This document shows positions 1 through 8,905 of a stretch of 64,000 nucleotides of DNA, piece after piece. The notes beneath the pieces are model-generated. The model did not search any database and was not told the origin of the DNA. It was given only the letters and a program-made list of their open reading frames with translations. Position 1 is the first letter of the stretch; every line of letters begins with the position of its first letter. This DNA is from JAFAXD01 sp963816775 (GTDB lineage: Bacteria > Pseudomonadota > Alphaproteobacteria > Rhizobiales > Xanthobacteraceae). Where the stretch lies: NCBI GenBank assembly GCA_963816775.1, contig CAWFLX010000044.1, positions 1 to 64,000 on the forward strand, given 5' to 3'. The position numbers and the translations under genes are program-made.

Positions 1-1105
1 GATCGGTGTCGCGGTCGGGATCGAACGTCGGCGGAACCAGTCGCCAGGCCTGGCTGACGACCGTGCCGGCCACGTCGGCGCCATTTGCAAACTGAACGCC
101 ACGGATGTTGTGGAATTTCGCCGCGACCGTATTACTGAGCTTCGACGCCACGCGCTTCCGCACGGGCAGCGCGGCTTTCAGCAGCTGCCAGTCGAACTTA
201 TGGTTTGAAATGTAGCGGACAAGACCCGCTTTGCGCCGCCGAGGCTGACCAGGAACTGGATTGTAAGGGTCGGCCCGTTCTCCGCTGCTTGCATCGAGGC
301 TCGGATAGCACTTCAAATCATACCCGCCGGGGTCGTGTTCAAATGCGGTCTTGTTGGCATCGAACGTCTCCTCGTCGAGGAACATCAGCTCATATCCACC
401 AGGGCAGGTGGAAATAATTTCGGTGACCGTCGTGGGGCGGTAGAAACGGTTGAAATCCGAGTCGCCCTTGAAGTAGCGGTGCACCTGGCCGCCATAGCCG
501 TAGAGCGGCGATCCCACGGTCATCGCGCGCCGCATCTTCCTGACATACTTGTTGCTGGATTCGTTGAGGATCAGCTTGACCACCAACCCGCCGAAGCTGT
601 GGCCGACGAGCGTGAAGTCGTCGAGCGGTTTGGGCCTGCATTGGTCGGTGCGCCGTTCGAACGCCGGCAGAAACGTGTCCAGAAAGAACCGGACGGTGTC
701 GGTTAGGTCGCGCCGCCAATCCCAACCAAACACAAAAAGGTCGAGCGCGTTGTTCTCGCACCACCGAGTGAAATCCTCGTACGGCCGCAGCGTGAGGAAA
801 TCGACGCACCCGTGCGGCAGAATGTAGTGCTTCTGATAATCGACGCTGCCCTGCATCCTCAGCTTGGTGGCCGCGCCGGTTAGTGAGCTGCAATTGAGCC
901 AGATCACGTCGTAGAAGAACGACGGACCACCGCTGCTGTCGGTCGTGGCGCGCATGAGCTGCGATCCCATCCCGCCCGGAAACAGAAAGATCGTTCTGCG
1001 ACGCTCCGTCGACGGATTGGCGTTGTAGCGGGTGATGAAATCGTCGATCGCGGCGTAGAGGCTTGCGAGGTGCTGTCGATCGCGCCCCTGCTCGTAGGTG
1101 CCCAT
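1..1105 (-). CDS. Lecithin:cholesterol acyltransferase-like lipase (alpha/beta hydrolase), 3' end outside window
   Basis: This frame is open from an ATG at 1105 to the left edge, giving about 368 residues with no stop, so the C-terminus is missing. The N-terminal part has a TIFLFPGGMGSQL segment, the usual place of the oxyanion hole in LCAT-type lipases. A classical nucleophile elbow, LVGHSFGG, follows with the serine at about residue 170. A tryptophan-rich stretch (FGWDWRRDL) before the elbow also fits LCAT/PDAT-like hydrolases. I see no signal peptide. The natural substrate cannot be told from sequence; a lipid or ester is inferred. A GTG at 1183 in the same frame is an alternative start. 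The gene is divergent from comM. Confidence 0.6.
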   Translation of the reverse strand, partial: MGTYEQGRDRQHLASLYAAIDDFITRYNANPSTERRRTIFLFPGGMGSQLMRATTDSSGGPSFFYDVIWLNCSSLTGAATKLRMQGSVDYQKHYILPHGCVDFLTLRPYEDFTRWCENNALDLFVFGWDWRRDLTDTVRFFLDTFLPAFERRTDQCRPKPLDDFTLVGHSFGGLVVKLILNESSNKYVRKMRRAMTVGSPLYGYGGQVHRYFKGDSDFNRFYRPTTVTEIISTCPGGYELMFLDEETFDANKTAFEHDPGGYDLKCYPSLDASSGERADPYNPVPGQPRRRKAGLVRYISNHKFDWQLLKAALPVRKRVASKLSNTVAAKFHNIRGVQFANGADVAGTVVSQAWRLVPPTFDPDRDTD

Positions 1106-1302
1106 GGGTGACCCCCGCCGATCGTGTTCTGATTGTCGGTGACTGCGGCAACGGACGTGGTTGCCGATGCTAACCGCCGGCACGATTTTGGAAAGCCGAG
1201 TTCCGTCTTTGCCTGCGCACCGATGGGCCGGGCCAGTGTTCTCTAAATGTTCTTGCCATGTCCATGCGCGTCCAGGTAGTATTTCCCTGGGCGGGCATCG
1301 CA

Positions 1303-2841
1303 ATGGTCCAGCGCGTTTCGACAGTGGCGTTCGAAGGTATCGAGGCGCGTGCAGTGGACGTGCAGGTGCAGGTTGCGCCCGGCATGCCGGCGTTCAACGT
1401 CGTCGGTTTGCCCGACAAGGCGGTGTCGGAAGCCCGCGAGCGGGTGCGCTCGGCCCTGGTTGCGTCGGGGCTCGCGCTGCCGGCCCGGCGCATCACCGTC
1501 AACCTCGCCCCCGCCGACCTTCCCAAGGAAGGCAGCCACTACGACCTGCCGATCGCACTCGGGCTGATGGCGGCGATCGGGGCGATCCCGGCCGATGCGC
1601 TGTCGGGTTTCACGGTTTTGGGCGAGCTCGGCCTCGATGGCTCTGTCGCGCCCGTAACCGGCGTCCTGCCGGCAGCGATCGGGGCCAATGGGCGCGCCGA
1701 AGGCCTGATCTGCCCGGTCGGATGCGGACCGGAAGCCGCCTGGGCCAGCCCCGACATGGAGATCATCGCGGCGTCATCGCTGATCCAGCTCGCCAACCAT
1801 TTTCGCGGCACCCAGGTGCTGTCGCGCCCGCAGCCGAAGGTGCGCGAGGTCGCGACCGGCGCCCTCGACCTCAAAGACATCAAGGGCCAGGAGAGCGCCA
1901 AGCGCGCGCTCGAGATCGCGGCCGCCGGCGGGCACAATTTGTTGATGTACGGCCCGCCCGGTGCCGGCAAGTCGATGCTCGCCGCGCGACTGCCGTCGAT
2001 CCTGCCGCCGCTCACGCCGACCGAATTGTTGGAAATATCGATGATCGCGTCGGTCGCCGGCGAAATTGCCGACGGGGCGCTGACCAGCCGGCGGCCATTC
2101 CGGGCGCCGCATCATTCAGCCAGCATGCCGGCGCTGGTCGGCGGCGGCCTGCGCGCCAAGCCGGGTGAAATCTCGCTCGCGCATCACGGCGTGCTGTTTC
2201 TCGACGAATTCCCGGAGTTCGATCCACGCGTTCTGGACTCGCTGCGCCAGCCGCTGGAAAGCGGCGAAGTGTCGATCGCTCGCGCCAACCATCGCGTCAC
2301 CTATCCGGCGCGCTTCATGTTGGTGGCCGCCATGAATCCGTGCCGCTGCGGCCGCGCGAACGAAGCCGGCTACGTCTGCAAGCGTGGTGCCGCGGCGCGC
2401 TGCGCGGCTGACTATCAGGCGCGGCTTTCGGGCCCGCTGCTTGACCGCATTGATCTGACCATCGAGCTGCCGGCGCTCACCGCCGCCGACCTGATTCTGC
2501 CCCCGCCCGCGGAAGACAGCGCGACGGTCGCGGCACGCGTTGCCCGGGCGCGCGATCGTCAAGCCCAACGCTATGCAGACCTCGGACTTAACGGCGTGCG
2601 CACCAATGCGCAGGCGCCGGCCGCGGTGTTGGAAGAGGTGGCAAAGCCCGAGCGCGCGGGAGTGACGTTGCTGCGCGAGGCTGCGCAGGCGATGCGGCTC
2701 TCGGCGCGCGGGTACCACCGGGTGTTGCGAGTCGCACGCTCACTCGCGGATCTCGAGGAAGCCGATGCGGTCGGCCGCGTGCATCTGGCCGAAGCGCTCT
2801 CCTACCGCGCCCTGGCGGACGAGCCGCAACGCCCTGCGTAA
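1303..2841 (+). CDS. comM: ComM/YifB-family AAA+ ATPase (Mg-chelatase-like)
   Basis: The 512-residue protein has the three-part ComM/YifB layout: an N-terminal ChlI-like domain opening VQRVSTVAFEGIEARAVDV, a central AAA+ module with Walker A GPPGAGKS at about residue 217 and Walker B VLFLDEF at about 296, and a C-terminal Mg-chelatase-like domain. A cysteine set (NPCRCGR...C) between the ATPase motifs is typical. In bacteria studied experimentally ComM is a hexameric helicase that promotes branch migration during recombination of incoming DNA. I chose the ATG at 1303 because homology begins there; an in-frame ATG at 1258 would add 15 residues unlike the family. It appears monocistronic. Confidence 0.9.
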   Translation: MVQRVSTVAFEGIEARAVDVQVQVAPGMPAFNVVGLPDKAVSEARERVRSALVASGLALPARRITVNLAPADLPKEGSHYDLPIALGLMAAIGAIPADALSGFTVLGELGLDGSVAPVTGVLPAAIGANGRAEGLICPVGCGPEAAWASPDMEIIAASSLIQLANHFRGTQVLSRPQPKVREVATGALDLKDIKGQESAKRALEIAAAGGHNLLMYGPPGAGKSMLAARLPSILPPLTPTELLEISMIASVAGEIADGALTSRRPFRAPHHSASMPALVGGGLRAKPGEISLAHHGVLFLDEFPEFDPRVLDSLRQPLESGEVSIARANHRVTYPARFMLVAAMNPCRCGRANEAGYVCKRGAAARCAADYQARLSGPLLDRIDLTIELPALTAADLILPPPAEDSATVAARVARARDRQAQRYADLGLNGVRTNAQAPAAVLEEVAKPERAGVTLLREAAQAMRLSARGYHRVLRVARSLADLEEADAVGRVHLAEALSYRALADEPQRPA

Positions 2842-2976
2842 CCGCCTTACGTTGCGCTGCGATAGAGCCGCTCCGCGGATCGGCGCGGGCGAAGCCTCAA
2901 GCGAAGCCTGTGGTCAAAACGTGCTATAACATGCGTTGTCACAAATCTGTGGCCGGCGCATGGTCTAGACGCGTCA

Positions 2977-3963
2977 ATGCGCAACCGGCTGATTCGGCGC
3001 CACGTTGCTCATTCTGAGGGGGCGGTCGTGTTGAATCCGGTAGTTGCGAAGCCCGTTGGGCTGATGGATCGGTTTCGTGGGCCGCTGCAGGGCATGCCCT
3101 TCATGCCGGCCCTGCGTGCCTACAGCGGGCTGCGGCCGCGCGAGGCGATCTCACAGACCGCCCGCACCTTGGGGCGGCTCGGCACGCTCGAGGTTCGGCT
3201 GGCGCGCTCCGCCGCCGACGTGCGCCGCGCGCAGAAACTTCGCTATCGCGTGTTCTACAAAGAAATGTGCGCTGTGCCGGATGCCGGCAAGATGATCGCG
3301 CAGCGCGACATCGATACCTACGACGCGATCTGCGATCATCTGATCGTCATCGATCACGCCACCCACGGACCCACCGGCAAGCCGATCATGGTCGGTACCT
3401 ACCGGCTGTTGCGCCAGCAGATCGCCGAGCGCAGCGGCGGCTTCTACAGCGCCGGCGAATACGATGTCGCTCCTCTGCTCGCGCGCCACCGCGAATGCAG
3501 GTTTCTCGAGCTCGGCCGCTCCTGTGTTCTGCCGGCTTACCGCTCGAAGCGCACGGTCGAGCTCCTGTGGCACGGCATCTGGACCTACGTGTTGCATCAC
3601 GGGATCGATGCGATGCTCGGTTGCGCAAGTCTCGAGGGCACCGATCCACGCGGGCTGGCTCTGCCGCTGTCGTTTCTGCATCACTTCGCGCCGTCGCCGG
3701 AGGACTGGCGGGTGCGGGCGCTTCCCAGCCGCTATGTCGAAATGAATCGGATCAGCCGCGATCACATCGACAAGAAGGCGGCGGTTCATGCATTGCCGCC
3801 GCTGGTGAAGGGCTATCTGCGGCTCGGCGCTTTCTTCGGCGACGGTGCGGTGATCGACCATCAGTTCGGCACCACCGATGTGCTGGCGATCCTGCCGGTG
3901 TCCGCCATCAACACGCGCTACATGCAGCACTTTGGCCCGAACGCGCATCGCCACGCGGCTTAA
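2977..3963 (+). CDS. GNAT-fold acyltransferase, OlsB / hemolysin-like family
   Basis: The 328-residue protein has the OlsB-like fold. The conserved core begins with LEVRLARSAADVRRAQKLRY and continues RYRVFYKEM, D-TYDAICDHLIV, VGTYRLL, FLELGRSCV and YRSKRTVELLW. OlsB enzymes transfer a 3-hydroxyacyl group from acyl carrier protein to ornithine, the first step of phosphate-free ornithine lipids common in rhizobia. The family also contains members of unknown substrate, so the ornithine specificity is inferred. About 60 residues of low-complexity N-terminus precede the core, and the true start could be further downstream. The 3' end overlaps the tail of coaA by 4 bp. Confidence 0.7.
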   Translation: MRNRLIRRHVAHSEGAVVLNPVVAKPVGLMDRFRGPLQGMPFMPALRAYSGLRPREAISQTARTLGRLGTLEVRLARSAADVRRAQKLRYRVFYKEMCAVPDAGKMIAQRDIDTYDAICDHLIVIDHATHGPTGKPIMVGTYRLLRQQIAERSGGFYSAGEYDVAPLLARHRECRFLELGRSCVLPAYRSKRTVELLWHGIWTYVLHHGIDAMLGCASLEGTDPRGLALPLSFLHHFAPSPEDWRVRALPSRYVEMNRISRDHIDKKAAVHALPPLVKGYLRLGAFFGDGAVIDHQFGTTDVLAILPVSAINTRYMQHFGPNAHRHAA

Positions 3964-4913
3964 AGTCGGCGCAACGCAACCTCTTCAACCAGATGACTGA
4001 CGCCCTTGCGCAGGATGAGGTCGGCGCGCGGCCGCGTCGGCAAGATGTTTTCGTGCAGATTGACCAGGTTGATCTTGGTCCAGATGTCGGTCGCGGTCGC
4101 GATCGCCTCGGCGTCAGATAGTTTCGCGTAGCGGTGGAAGAACGATTTCGGGTCCTGGAACGCGGTTTGACGCAGCGCCAGGAACCGGTCGACGTACCAG
4201 CCGCGCAGCACCTCCTCGTTGGCGTCGAGGTAGACCGCGAAATCGAAGAAGTCGGACACGAACGGGATTGCCTTGCCGTCGCGCGGCAGACCGCCGGTCT
4301 GCAGCACGTTGAGCCCTTCGACAATCAGGATCTCGGGACGGTCGACCTCGACCCAGTGATTGGGCAACACGTCGTAGACAAGATGCGAGTAGACCGGCGC
4401 ACGCACCGGCGTACGGCCGGCCTTCACATCGGCGAGGAAACGCAGCAGCGCGGGCAGGTCGTAGCTCTCGGGAAATCCCTTCTTCTCCATCAAGCCTTCG
4501 CGCTCGAGGATCGCATTGGGGAACAGAAAGCCGTCGGTGGTGACGAGGTCCACCCTCGGCACATGGGTCCAGCGCGCCAGCAGGGCCTGCAGCACGCGCG
4601 CCGTCGTCGACTTGCCGACCGCGACCGATCCGGCCACGCCGATGATGTAGGGCGTCTTCGAATCCACGGTGCCGAGGAAGTGCTGCTGGGAGCGGAACAA
4701 TCGCTGGGTGGCGGCGACATAGAGCGAAAGCAGCCGCGACAGCGGCAGGTAGATTTCCTCGACCTCGGCCATGTCGAGGCGATCACTGAGCGAACGCAGC
4801 CGCGCCACCTCGTCGTGGGTCAAGGTCATCGGCGTGTCGGCGCGCAACGTCGCCCATTCGGCACGCCGAAACACCCGATACGGCGAAAGGTGATCGTCAG
4901 TACGCTGTTCCAT
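3960..4913 (-). CDS. coaA: Pantothenate kinase, type I
   Basis: The 317-residue protein is the bacterial type I (CoaA) kinase that phosphorylates pantothenate with ATP, the committed step of coenzyme A synthesis. The P-loop GVAGSVAVGKST spans residues 92-103. Further family blocks are visible: VDLVTTDGFLFPN, KKGFPESYD, YSHLVYDVLP, DILIVEGLNVLQ-like text and DFFDFAVYLDA. Length and start match CoaA. It is the last gene of the leftward histidine cluster, about 90 bp after hisE, and a palindromic repeat lies in that gap. The same neighbourhood (hisE-coaA) is common in rhizobia. It ends tail to tail with the OlsB-like gene. Confidence 0.96.
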   Translation of the reverse strand: MEQRTDDHLSPYRVFRRAEWATLRADTPMTLTHDEVARLRSLSDRLDMAEVEEIYLPLSRLLSLYVAATQRLFRSQQHFLGTVDSKTPYIIGVAGSVAVGKSTTARVLQALLARWTHVPRVDLVTTDGFLFPNAILEREGLMEKKGFPESYDLPALLRFLADVKAGRTPVRAPVYSHLVYDVLPNHWVEVDRPEILIVEGLNVLQTGGLPRDGKAIPFVSDFFDFAVYLDANEEVLRGWYVDRFLALRQTAFQDPKSFFHRYAKLSDAEAIATATDIWTKINLVNLHENILPTRPRADLILRKGVSHLVEEVALRRL

Positions 4914-4955
4914 GCCGCGAAGATCTTACTGTTGCTGTTCTCGTCCTAGTTGTTG

Positions 4956-5006
4956 GAGCATGATCTTTTCCGAAAACCGGTGTCCACTTTTCGGGATCAT
5001 GCTCTA
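4956..5006. repeat. Palindromic repeat, family A, copy 1 (single hairpin)
   Basis: The outer arms GAGCATGATC (4956-4965) and GATCATGCTC (4995-5004) are perfect inverted repeats. Inside them CCGAAAA pairs with TTTTCGG, leaving an 11-nt loop. Read on the minus strand the element begins TAGAGCATGATCCCG, and its TAG is the stop codon of hisE. Related copies lie at 30541, 53132 and 57227. The second hairpin found in the last two copies is absent or eroded here. Confidence 0.85.
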
Positions 5007-5327
5007 GTCCGACTTGCGCGACGCCTTCTCCTCAAGGCCCGACGTTTTGACGCGTGTGGCAAGTTCGTTCTCGACCTCGGCCAGCGAAATATCCCGCGCC
5101 TTGAGCACGACCAGCAGATGATAGATCAGGTCGGCGCTCTCAGCGATCACTCGCTCACGATCCTCCGACGCGGCGGCCAGCACGGCCTCCACCGCCTCTT
5201 CGCCGAGCTTCTTGGCGCAATGGGCGACGCCGCGGTCCAAAAGCTTGCGGGTATAGGACACGTCCGCGCTGGCGGCGGCGCGCTCGCGCACCCGCTTCTC
5301 GAGGTCATGCACCGTGAACCCGCTCAT
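5004..5327 (-). CDS. hisE: Phosphoribosyl-ATP pyrophosphatase
   Basis: The 107-residue all-alpha MazG-like enzyme hydrolyses PR-ATP to PR-AMP, step 2 of histidine synthesis. Metal-binding helix motifs are seen in KKLGEEAVEAVLAA and ESADLIYHLLVVL. It is a separate HisE with no HisI domain fused, the normal state in alphaproteobacteria. It follows hisF by 51 bp and is presumably co-transcribed with it. Its stop codon is the first three bases of a family A palindromic repeat, so the repeat abuts the coding end exactly. Confidence 0.95.
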   Translation of the reverse strand: MSGFTVHDLEKRVRERAAASADVSYTRKLLDRGVAHCAKKLGEEAVEAVLAAASEDRERVIAESADLIYHLLVVLKARDISLAEVENELATRVKTSGLEEKASRKSD

Positions 5328-5378
5328 GGGTGTCCCTTAGCATCTCTGCCGGTTGGCCGGGAGTAGCCGGGACATGCT

Positions 5379-6152
5379 TTAGTCAAGCCGCATCGGCAGG
5401 CCGGCACGCGCCATGTGCTCCTTGGCGGCACGCACGCTGAACTCGCCGAAGTGGAAGATCGAGGCCGCCAGCACCGCGGTGGCATGGCCATCGCGTATGC
5501 CCTCGACCAGATGGTCAAGCGTCCCGACGCCGCCCGACGCGATCACCGGTACGCTCACCGCATCGGCGATCGCGCGGGTGAGCGCGAGGTCGAAGCCGGT
5601 GCGTGTGCCATCCCGATCCATGGAGGTGAGCAGGATTTCGCCGGCCCCCAGTGCCACGACCTCTTTGGCGTAGGCGACGGCGTCGATCCCGGTCGCCTTG
5701 CGCCCCCCGTGGGTAAAAATTTCCCAGCGGCCGGCCTCCCCGTCCCGCGCGACCCGCTTGGCATCGATGGCCACCACGATGCACTGGTCGCCGAACTTCT
5801 CCGCCGCCTCGTTGACGAAGGCCCGGTCACTGACGGCCGCGGTGTTGATTGACACCTTGTCGGCGCCGGATTTGAGCAGCGCGCGGATGTCGTCGATCGT
5901 GCGCACGCCGCCGCCGACGGTCAGCGGCATGAAACACGCCTCCGCGGTGCGCTGCACGACGTCGAGGATGGTGCCGCGCCGCTCGTGGCTCGCCGTGATG
6001 TCGAGGAAGCAGAGCTCGTCCGCGCCCGCCGCGTCATACGCGACGGCGGCTTCGACCGGATCGCCGGCGTCGCGCAGGTTGACGAAGTTGACGCCCTTGA
6101 CGACGCGGCCGTCCTTGACGTCGAGGCACGGGATCACCCGGACTTTGAACAT
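5379..6152 (-). CDS. hisF: Imidazole glycerol phosphate synthase, cyclase subunit
   Basis: The 257-residue (beta/alpha)8 barrel uses ammonia from HisH to turn PRFAR into imidazole glycerol phosphate and AICAR. The two catalytic aspartates are present: Asp11 in IPCLDVKDG and Asp130 in VVAIDAKR. Phosphate-binding loops show as VGGGVRT and IASGGVG. Asp-Arg-Asp-Gly at the end of a later strand (SMDRDGTRTG) is also typical. It lies 21 bp downstream of hisA and 51 bp upstream of hisE in one leftward operon. Full length, with the expected start. Confidence 0.97.
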   Translation of the reverse strand: MFKVRVIPCLDVKDGRVVKGVNFVNLRDAGDPVEAAVAYDAAGADELCFLDITASHERRGTILDVVQRTAEACFMPLTVGGGVRTIDDIRALLKSGADKVSINTAAVSDRAFVNEAAEKFGDQCIVVAIDAKRVARDGEAGRWEIFTHGGRKATGIDAVAYAKEVVALGAGEILLTSMDRDGTRTGFDLALTRAIADAVSVPVIASGGVGTLDHLVEGIRDGHATAVLAASIFHFGEFSVRAAKEHMARAGLPMRLD

Positions 6153-6172
6153 CAGCGTCCTTCGACCATGTA

Positions 6173-6922
6173 TTACGACACCGCGCGCCCGCTGCGGATC
6201 AGCTGCAGCGCCTGCGTGGGGTCGAGCCGGCCGTCGTAAAGGGCGCGCCCCGCAATGGCGCCGGCGAGCTTGTGCGCGCGCGGCTGCATGAGGGCGCGTA
6301 CGTCTTCAAGCGATGCCAGTCCCCCCGACGCGATCACCGGAATGGAAATCGCTTCCGCGAGCGCGATCGTGGCGTCGAGATTGAGGCCTTGCAGCATGCC
6401 GTCGCGGGCGACGTCGGTGTAGACGATGGCGCTCACGCCCGCATTCTCGAAGCGCTGAGCGAGCTCGAGCGCCGAAAGTTCAGACGTCGCGGCCCAGCCC
6501 TCGACCGCGACCTTGCCGTCACGCGCGTCAAGCCCGACCGCAACGCGGCCGGGATGCAGGCGCGCCGCTTCCCTGACAAGCTCCGGGTTGCGAACCGCCG
6601 CCGTGCCGATGATCACTCGGTTGACGCCCTTTTCGAGCCAACCCTCGATGGTCGCCATGTCGCGGATGCCGCCGCCGAGTTGGACCGGGCACGCAACGGT
6701 CTCCAGGATGCGCTCGACCGCTGCCTGATTGATCGGTTTACCCGCGAACGCTCCGTCGAGATCGACGATGTGCAAATATTCGAACCCCTGGGTTTCGAAC
6801 GCGTGCGCTTGCCAGGCCGGGTCGCGGTGAAACACGACCGCGCGCGCCATGTCGCCCTGCTCGAGGCGAACGGCGACACCGTCCTTGAGATCGATTGCCG
6901 GGAACAGGATCACGGCGCCCAC
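6173..6922 (-). CDS. hisA: ProFAR isomerase (HisA)
   Basis: The 249-residue (beta/alpha)8 barrel isomerises ProFAR to PRFAR in histidine synthesis. The catalytic N-terminal aspartate sits in LFPAIDLKDG and the second in VYTDVARDGML. Phosphate loops are QLGGGIRD and IASGGLAS. It is paralogous to the neighbouring hisF, as always. Its start overlaps the end of hisH by 13 bp, which suggests translational coupling, and hisF follows after 21 bp. Confidence 0.97.
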   Translation of the reverse strand: MGAVILFPAIDLKDGVAVRLEQGDMARAVVFHRDPAWQAHAFETQGFEYLHIVDLDGAFAGKPINQAAVERILETVACPVQLGGGIRDMATIEGWLEKGVNRVIIGTAAVRNPELVREAARLHPGRVAVGLDARDGKVAVEGWAATSELSALELAQRFENAGVSAIVYTDVARDGMLQGLNLDATIALAEAISIPVIASGGLASLEDVRALMQPRAHKLAGAIAGRALYDGRLDPTQALQLIRSGRAVS

Positions 6923-7560
6923 TTCAGGAAGTTGGCGATGAGCGCGAGCCCGAGCCGCTGGCTCTTTTCCGGGTGAAACTGTGTGCCGGCGATGGTGTCA
7001 CGGCCGACGATTGCGGTGATGGGGCCACCGTAATCGGCTTGCGCGACCAGATCCGCGGGATTCGCAACGCGAAGCTGATAGCTGTGCACGAAATAGGCGT
7101 GCAGGCCGCTCGGTCCCACCGCGATGCCGTCGAGCAGCGCATGCGGCTTGGCAGCATCGAGCGTGTTCCATCCCATGTGCGGGACCTTCAGGCTCGGATC
7201 GGCCGGCGCGATGCGATCGACCTCGCCGGCGATCCAGCCGAGCCCGGGCGTAACCTCATACTCGCGGCCGCGCTCAGCCATCAGCTGCATGCCGACGCAA
7301 ATGCCCAGGAACGGCCGGCCCTGGCGATGAACCGTTTCATTGAGCACCTCGACCATGCCGGCGATGGCATCGAGCCCGCGCCGGCAGTCCGCGAACGCCC
7401 CAACGCCCGGCAGCACCACGCGATCGGCCCGGCGCACGACGTCGGGGTCGCCGGTGACCACGATCGGTTGCGCGCAACCGCTCTCCTGCGCGGCGCGCTC
7501 AAAAGCCTTGGCAGCGGAGTGCAGGTTGCCGGATCCATAGTCGACAATGGCGACCGTCAA
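6910..7560 (-). CDS. hisH: Imidazole glycerol phosphate synthase, glutamine amidotransferase subunit
   Basis: The 216-residue class I glutaminase supplies ammonia to HisF. The catalytic triad is visible: Cys88 in FLGICVGMQL, and His196 and Glu198 in TQFHPEKS. The N-terminal YGSGNLHS and LPGVGAF blocks are family signatures. The gene overlaps the upstream DUF2628 gene by an ATGA-type 4-bp junction at 7557-7560 and overlaps hisA at its 3' end. The three are therefore almost certainly translated from one message. Confidence 0.97.
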   Translation of the reverse strand: MTVAIVDYGSGNLHSAAKAFERAAQESGCAQPIVVTGDPDVVRRADRVVLPGVGAFADCRRGLDAIAGMVEVLNETVHRQGRPFLGICVGMQLMAERGREYEVTPGLGWIAGEVDRIAPADPSLKVPHMGWNTLDAAKPHALLDGIAVGPSGLHAYFVHSYQLRVANPADLVAQADYGGPITAIVGRDTIAGTQFHPEKSQRLGLALIANFLKWAP

Positions 7561-8051
7561 CGGTGCACTCCCGGTTCGGGAAACAAACCGATCACGTCCG
7601 ACCCGTGCGGCGCGCGTGTCCCCGCCGGCCGAAACCGCGCGGGCGTGAGCGCGGTCATGGCCGCATCGCCGGCGACCCAGCCATCAAAAAACCGCCGCTC
7701 GGCGGCCTCGAGATCATCCGCAGCCACGATGCCGACTTCATGCCAGCGGCGCCGCCGCAAGGCCCACTGCCGCAGGGTGGCAGCTTCCAACCCGACGAGG
7801 ATCGCGAGCAGAACGAGCAGCAGCCAGGTCGTGTCGGACGGCAGCGGCACCAGCCGCGCCAAGACCGCCAACGCGCCCACCAGGACGAGCCACGCAATCA
7901 ACTCGATGATCAGCAAATGTCGCAACATCCACAGCGGCCCGAAGAAAAACGCGGCCCATGAAAATCCGTCGCGCACAAACGCGAAGCGCTCCGCATAGTC
8001 GGCGTCCTCCTCGTCGCGAACGGGGGGTTCAAACACCGCATAAATCGCCAT
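7557..8051 (-). CDS. DUF2628-domain small membrane protein in the his operon
   Basis: The 164-residue protein opens with a soluble stretch (IYAVFEPP). A short segment FSWAAFFFGPLWMLRH follows, the hallmark of DUF2628, where a WxxFFxGPLWxLxRxxW-like stretch is conserved. Two hydrophobic helices come next (about residues 47-67 and 73-92), then a charged C-terminal tail. Its function is not known. It is placed between hisB and hisH and overlaps the hisH start by 4 bp. Homologues beside hisH are common in rhizobia as I recall, so the placement is probably old rather than accidental. Confidence 0.8.
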   Translation of the reverse strand: MAIYAVFEPPVRDEEDADYAERFAFVRDGFSWAAFFFGPLWMLRHLLIIELIAWLVLVGALAVLARLVPLPSDTTWLLLVLLAILVGLEAATLRQWALRRRRWHEVGIVAADDLEAAERRFFDGWVAGDAAMTALTPARFRPAGTRAPHGSDVIGLFPEPGVHR

Positions 8052-8147
8052 CGTTGGCTCCTTAACGCATTTGCCGAAATAGCGGACCGCGCTCCTCGAC
8101 CGGTCCGCGTACCGGCCCGCGGCGACGGCGCGCCCATCACATGGGAT

Positions 8148-8735
8148 CTAGAGCACGCCCTTGGTGGACGGGACCTCGCCGGCGGCGCGTGCGTCGATTG
8201 CCACAGCACCTCGCAACGCTCGTGCCAAGGCTTTGAAACACGACTCGGCGATATGGTGATCATTGGCACCATAAAGCGTCTCGACGTGCAGCGTGATACC
8301 GGCGTTCATCGCAAACGCCTGGAACCACTCGCGCACCAATTCGGTATCGAACGCGCCGACCTTGTCGCGCCCGAACGCAACCCGGAACACCAGAAACGGC
8401 CGGCCCGAAATATCAATTGCAACCCGCGTGAGCGCCTCGTCCATCGGCACGTGCACGTCGCTATAGCGGGTGATGCCTTTCATATCGCCAAGCGCCTGAC
8501 GCACTGCCTGACCGAGCGCAATCCCGGTGTCCTCGGTGGTGTGATGCTGGTCGATGTGCAGGTCGCCCAAAGCCTTGACGCGGATATCGATACGCGAATG
8601 CCGCGCGAGCAGGTCGAGCATGTGGTCCAAAAAGCCGATCCCGGTCGCGACCGCCGACGCACCGGTGCCGTCGAGATCGACGGCGACCTCGATGTCGGTT
8701 TCCTTGGTTTTGCGCTTCACGGCGCCGGTACGCAT
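8148..8735 (-). CDS. hisB: Imidazoleglycerol-phosphate dehydratase
   Basis: The 195-residue monofunctional HisB dehydrates IGP to imidazole acetol phosphate. The two metal-binding repeats are clear: FLDHMLDLLARH and HHTTED in the first half, ANDHHIAESCFKAL in the second. SSTKGVL-like text (PSTKGVL) closes the protein, as in most HisB. I chose the ATG at 8735 (MRTGAVKRKTKETDI); an upstream start at 8786 adds 17 unconserved residues. It is the first gene of the leftward his cluster and is divergent from hslV. Confidence 0.96.
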   Translation of the reverse strand: MRTGAVKRKTKETDIEVAVDLDGTGASAVATGIGFLDHMLDLLARHSRIDIRVKALGDLHIDQHHTTEDTGIALGQAVRQALGDMKGITRYSDVHVPMDEALTRVAIDISGRPFLVFRVAFGRDKVGAFDTELVREWFQAFAMNAGITLHVETLYGANDHHIAESCFKALARALRGAVAIDARAAGEVPSTKGVL

Positions 8736-8905
8736 TACGGCCTCTAAAACAGTTCTGGGCGGGCTATATAGGGCTTCACGGCCCAAATCAGCACGTGTCA
8801 GGCTGCATTGCGCCGCCTTTTATCAGGTGATTTTTGCCTTCGCCACTGCAGCAATTGCATTGGGTGGGCTCCTTTCCTAAATCAAGCGGACGAGGTTTCC
8901 ACCCC

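Noticed and set aside
6895..7998. 367-codon plus-strand ORF over hisH and the DUF2628 gene
   Set aside because: Shadow of two genes on the minus strand with catalytic motifs and overlapping start/stop codons.
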